Source: Anthoceros angustus
Lineage: Eukaryota; Streptophyta; Anthocerotopsida; Anthocerotales; Anthocerotaceae
Assembly (NCBI GenBank): GCA_010909165.1
Contig: MU008184.1
Span: 620,001-684,000 of the forward strand
DNA length: 64,000 nucleotides
Direction of reading: 5' to 3'
The notes below the pieces were generated by a model that did no database searches, was not told the DNA's origin, and was given only the letters and a program-made list of their open reading frames with translations. The translations under genes were made by a program, and so were the position numbers. Positions 59,298 to 64,000 of the stretch are shown here, piece after piece. Within the stretch, counting starts at the first letter, position 1; every line of letters starts with the position of its first letter.

Positions 59298-62200
59298 ATG
59301 GTCTCGCGAGGAGGAGGCCTGGCCGGCCTGCTGCTGCTGCTGCTGCTGCTGTGCGGGGCCGCGGTTTCTTGGAAGGAGAACGAGTTTCGAAAGTGTCATC
59401 AGGCGCCGTTCTGTAAGGAGGCGCGGGAGAGGGCTCCCGGGAGCAGCGGGTGTGTGGTGCAGGATGTGAGCCTGAGCAAGGGCCGGCTGCGGGCCAGGGT
59501 TGTGCCGGAAGGAGGCGGGGACGCGCTGGTGCTCAAGATCTCGGTGTACAAGGACGGCATTGTGAGGCTTCGAGTGCAGGAGGAGAGCCTCCCCTCAGGG
59601 AAGCGCAGATTCGAGGTGCCGGACGTGTTGGAGGCGGATTTGGAGCAGAGAAGACTGTGGCTGCAGCGCGTTGCGGACGAGGATGGGGCCTCGGTGGCGT
59701 ACCTCTCGCCAGGGCACGAGATCGTGCTGCAGCATCGCCCCTTCCAGCTGCACGTCCGGCGCACCGAGGGCCGGAAGGAGAATCTGGTTTCCGTCAACGG
59801 CAAGGGCCTGTTCCACATGGATCATCTGCGGGACCGGCAGGAGGGAGATAATTGGGAGGAGACGTTCCGGTCTGTGACGGATTCCAGGCCAAATGGCCCG
59901 CAGTCCATTGCTCTGGATGTCACCTTCCATAGTGCAGAGCATGTGTACGGCATTCCCGAGCATGCTTCCAGCTTGGCTCTCAGGCCGACTCGGGGGCCGG
60001 GGATCCAGTCGGAGCCGTACCGCCTCTTCAATCTTGATGTGTTTGAGTATATCCATGATTCTCCCTTCGGGCTGTATGGATCGGTGCCGTTCATGCTGTC
60101 ACACGGGCCTGACGGCTCTTCCGGCTTCTTCTGGCTCAATGCGGCTGAGATGCAGGTTGACGTGATGGCGCCTGGTTGGGACCAGGATGTGTTGGTGCAG
60201 GAGGTGTCTGGGGAGGAGGATGGTGACGGGAGCAGGATTAGCTCTGGCGTCGAAGCTGAGCATTCGGGAATCGATACTCTGTGGACGGCGGAAAGCGGGA
60301 TGCTGGATGTCTTCATATTTGTGGGACCTGGACCTAAGGATGTCGTGAAGCAGTACGCTTCTCTCACTGGCACTACCAGACTTCCGCAGCTCTTCTCTAT
60401 AGCATATCACCAGTGCCGATGGAACTACAGGGACGAGGCCGACGTGGCTGAAGTGGATGCCAAATTTGACGAGTATGACATCCCTTACGATGTTCTTTGG
60501 CTGGACATCGAGCATACTGATGGGAAGATGTATTTCACGTGGGATAGCATTTTGTTCCCTGATCCTATAGCGATGCAGAACAAGCTGGCTGCTAAGGGAC
60601 GACATATGGTCGCAATTGTTGACCCTCATATCAAAAGAAACGACAACTTTCCCCTGCACAAGGAGGCAACGAACAAGGGTTACTATGTCAAGGATAAGAC
60701 CGGAAATGATTATAACGGATGGTGCTGGCCTGGAGCTTCATCGTACCTGGATATGCTAAGTCCCGAAATCCGTGATTGGTGGGCAGGAAAATTCTCTTAC
60801 AGCAGCTATTTGGGGTCTACTCCTAGCCTGTATATCTGGAACGACATGAATGAACCATCTGTCTTCAACGGACCAGAGGTAACAGAGATCTGTTCGTATT
60901 GGATGTCAACTCAAGTCTTGTCAATGGCCACATTGTTTGCTTTATCTACTCGATGCTTTTTTCTTCTGCTCTGTTCGCAGGCAACCATGCCCCGGGATAA
61001 TATTCACTTTGGAAATGTGGAACACCGGGACGTGCATAATGCTTATGGCTACTACTTCCATATGGCGTCAGCGGATGGTCTTTTGAAGAGGAATGACGGA
61101 ACGGACAGGCCCTTTGTCCTCTCAAGGGCTTTCTTTGCTGGCACCCAGAAAATTGGTCCCGTGTGGACAGGAGACAACACTGGAGACTGGGACCACCTTC
61201 GTGTTTCTGTTCCCATGATCTTGAGTTCTGGTGTCGCAGCAATTGCGTTTACAGGTATGATGCTTTGAACTTCATCGCATTGAATTTGTTCTGATAATCA
61301 TGTGTTGTTGGATGGTCCATTTTCCCAGTTTGCTTCGTAAGCATTCCCGCTGCAATGGGTGGAATTCTCTCTGCTTACTGTTTCTGACAGCGGATATGTT
61401 CCTGTAGGGGCTGATGTTGGAGGATTTTTTGGAAACCCAGAGCCCGAACTACTGGTACGATTTTATCAACTAGGTGCCTTTTACCCCTTTTTCCGTGCGC
61501 ATGCTCACCTGGACACTAAAAGAAGAGAACCTTGGCTTTTTGGGTATGTTCCCTTCTTTTTTCCCATCCGAATTTCAGACTAAGTGGCAGGTGAGAAGTT
61601 GTGCATACTCATTGGAATGACAATTGTCCACTGCTGAACCCTTGCAGGGAGCCATATACTTCTATTATTCGAGAGGCTATCCGCACTCGGTATGCACTTC
61701 TTCCTTTGTACTATACACTTTTCCGGGAAGCTAGTGTGAACGGACTTCCAGTAGCGCGGCCTCTGTGGATGGAGTTTCCAGAGGACAAGGGGTCTTATTC
61801 CATTGATGATGAGTTCTTGGTGGGCAACAGTTTATTGGTTCATGGGGTCTACTCAAAGGTGTGAACTCTTCCTAATTGTCTCTTCTGCTTGTGCCGGGGT
61901 TTAATCAATGCTGATGATGGTCGATATGGAGGAGTACTCTTTGGGATGACACCTTGAGGGCACGTTTTCGTCGTTCAGGGAGCCACGTCAGAAACGGTGT
62001 ACCTTCCTGGCACTGAGCCCTGGTATTGGTACAACACTGGAGCTCTCTATGAAGGAGGCCGAGAGCACAAAATTTCTGTCTCACTTGAGACAATCCCTGT
62101 TTTCCAACGAGCTGGTACCATCATTCCCCGCAAAGATAGAGCTCGACGCAGCTCAACTCAAATGGAGAAGGATCCGTACACTCTAGTAAGTAATCCTTCA

Positions 62201-62650
62201 GGTTCATTTTTAGATCAGAATCATGGCTTTTGGAGGGTTGTTTGACATCTGCTTGCTGCGCAGGTGATTGCCTTGAACTCATTCTCTCAGGCTGAGGGTG
62301 AGCTCTACATTGATGATGGTAAGAGCTATGAATTTGAACAAGGTGCTTTCATTCATCGGGCTTTTAAATATGCCGAGGGTCGACTTTGTTCGTCAAAGGC
62401 ATCTAGTACTCCCTCGAGTGGTGCTCAGGTCTTTTCAACACCATGCGTAGTTGAACGGATCATAATCCATGGATTGAACCCAAAGGATTACAAGAGCAAT
62501 CATGAAGCAGTACTTGAAAGCTCAGGTATCTCAGTAGTTGTGGAAGTTGATTCCCCTGTTCAACGGAAGGGTCAGGGAAAATCTTCTGTCGTCACGATCA
62601 GAGCCCCGAATCTGCCCATATCTGGAGACTGGTGCTTGAAAATTTTGTAG
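59298..62650 (+). CDS. Alpha-glucosidase II catalytic subunit (GH31, ER)
   Basis: Trims glucose residues from N-glycans in the ER during glycoprotein quality control. Six exons join in frame: 59298-60878, 60981-61254, 61408-61543, 61648-61858, 61979-62185 and 62264-62650, giving 931 residues. A signal peptide ([16 protein letters not shown]) is followed by [18 protein letters not shown], typical of glucosidase II. The GH31 N-domain has [14 protein letters not shown]. The barrel carries [29 protein letters not shown], and the nucleophile D516 in [13 protein letters not shown]. The acid/base D592 is in WTGDNTGDW, and then comes [16 protein letters not shown]. The C-terminal beta-sheets end in [12 protein letters not shown]. 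It corresponds to plant RSW3. The first exon alone holds over half the protein. Confidence 0.95.
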
Positions 62651-64000
62651 ACCTATTCTTCCTGGGTTCCTGTTTGTCGACAACAGACTCTGGAAAGTCA
62701 CTCAGGTAAATTTCGTCAACCTCTAGTACGTGAAAGATGTATCTACTTGCTTGAGACATTTCGCGAGGAGAACGATCTCGTTTCCGTGAATGCCTAACTG
62801 CGGGTCTTACAACACTTCAATGCTTTTGTCACTTTGCACAGGTGACAAGAAGGCAGGAGCCTGTATTCCATAGATCTTGACCTGCACGTGGCTCCTTACT
62901 CTTTGCTTCCTGCTGCGACATGGGGGAGCAATTAGAGCTCGTAGGCTCGTGAAGTGCGTAGGCTACGAAGCAGTCCTGGAACTCTACTCTGGCCGTGCCC
63001 GCAAAGGTGCAGAGATATGAAGCTGAGCACCCAGAGCGTATAAGCAGGTTTAGCAGGCCTATTTGCTGATGCCAGCCGTGGAACCCGTTTGCCGAAGCCT
63101 GTGCAATGTGCAATGCATAGAACTGGCAGTGCTCTTGGCAAGACTTGGACTATGAGCTTGACTTTGGGTTTTCGAGCCTTCCTCGTATGCGCCCCTTCGG
63201 AGTCAACTGTGGATTTGATGGAGACGGCGAGAGGATGACAAGTGGCACCAAGTCGGGCTCAGTTGCAACCCGCGTTTTTCGAACCTGGGCCTGTTCACGA
63301 GCAAGTTCAGGACCCATACAACCTCTGGCAGGCAAGGTTCGACTCCGTTAATCGCGAAGTGATGTGTTGCCAGTGCAACAAAGATCGAACTCCTACTTGC
63401 TATTTGATCGAGTAGGCAAGTGGAGGCAAGTGTAGTTCTTTTGACGATGGTAATCAGAAGCGAAATTTCTACGTCGACCGCCTGGAGGTGGCACGCGTGA
63501 CGCGGGGTAATAAGTAAGCGTAACACAGCATACGGTAACGACGGCCGTGTGGGGCATTGCAAGTCTTTTCCTTGTCCTGGTGTGAACATATAGCAACTGC
63601 TCGCTCTCACACAGAGTGATTTATGATTCTTGAAGAAGAAAAAGCACAAAATACAGATTGCCGCAGCCAGCTTTCAGTAATTCGCAGTGTTGGAGGTCAT
63701 CGGGGACTTGATATGAATCTCACTTGAAGTAAGCCGGCATGACGACGGTTTGCAGGAGAGAGAAGATGACACCAAATTCGGTGTCAGACTCCTTCAGGTC
63801 TCTCCCTTCTTCACGCGCCAACATAGTCTTGTATCTCTGCATCCAATCCATAGAGTCCCATCCTTCAATCACATCCCGGGACTTCCCTGTCCAGTTCTTG
63901 AAACTGGATCCTCGTACTGGGAGACAGCTTCAACCTGCGCTTCGAGCGCGTCTACATGTACAGACAGAATGGAGAAGTAAGCGCGCAAGGGATCAAATGT
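62651..64000. other. 3' flank, no supported gene
   Basis: It includes the presumed 3' UTR of the alpha-glucosidase gene. Short open frames on both strands (to 63980) resemble no family. A gene could begin beyond the right edge. Confidence 0.4.

Overview
The window is nuclear DNA of a land plant. Genes carry short GT-AG introns, there are plant tRNA genes, an ELIP, a SPIRAL1 protein, germin-like proteins, a PLS-class PPR protein and a plant organelle prolyl-tRNA synthetase. Two genes narrow the source. A nucleoside-diphosphate-kinase plus Dpy-30 protein of the NME5/RSP23 (axoneme) type points to a plant with swimming sperm. A PPR protein of the DYW editing class points away from lineages without RNA editing. 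A fern, lycophyte or hornwort fits best; the species cannot be fixed from the sequence alone.

Layout. 0-12 kb is accessory DNA. It holds a ParB/sulfiredoxin-like ORF, several broken copies of a DNA N4/N6-methyltransferase-like gene (two ~1.5 kb tandem units, then a separate copy whose tail is again tandemly duplicated), a swarm of GC-rich perfect or near-perfect palindromes that occurs only there, and a decayed minus-strand Gypsy-like gag. 13.9-17.5 kb holds two divergent germin-like genes. 18.2-21 kb is an 11-exon prolyl-tRNA synthetase. 21-25 kb is AT-rich and holds a GH17 glucanase-like gene that has lost its catalytic nucleophile. 25.3-28.2 kb is a PPR gene cut at its DYW end by a SINE-like repeat. 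28.5-35 kb holds tRNA-Asn, an organic cation transporter, an ELIP and the NDK/Dpy-30 gene. 35.6-39.3 kb is repeats, a LINE remnant, minisatellites and tRNA-Gly. 39.4-45.1 kb holds a small plastid membrane protein, SPIRAL1-like and a SET-domain lysine methyltransferase. 45.4-53 kb is an interlocked tandem duplication of a PTC7-like PP2C gene and a PMT/QUA-type methyltransferase gene. 53.5-54.8 kb is an alpha/beta hydrolase. 54.8-59.2 kb is AT-rich repeats, and 59.3-62.7 kb encodes ER alpha-glucosidase II.

Most housekeeping genes here work independently (plastid light stress, organelle translation, glycoprotein quality control, cell wall, microtubules). The candidate for something undescribed is the ParB-like / DNA-methyltransferase cluster at 2.4-9.6 kb with its private palindromic repeats. 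It reads like the cargo of a mobile element that spreads a prokaryote-style methylation module in a plant genome.
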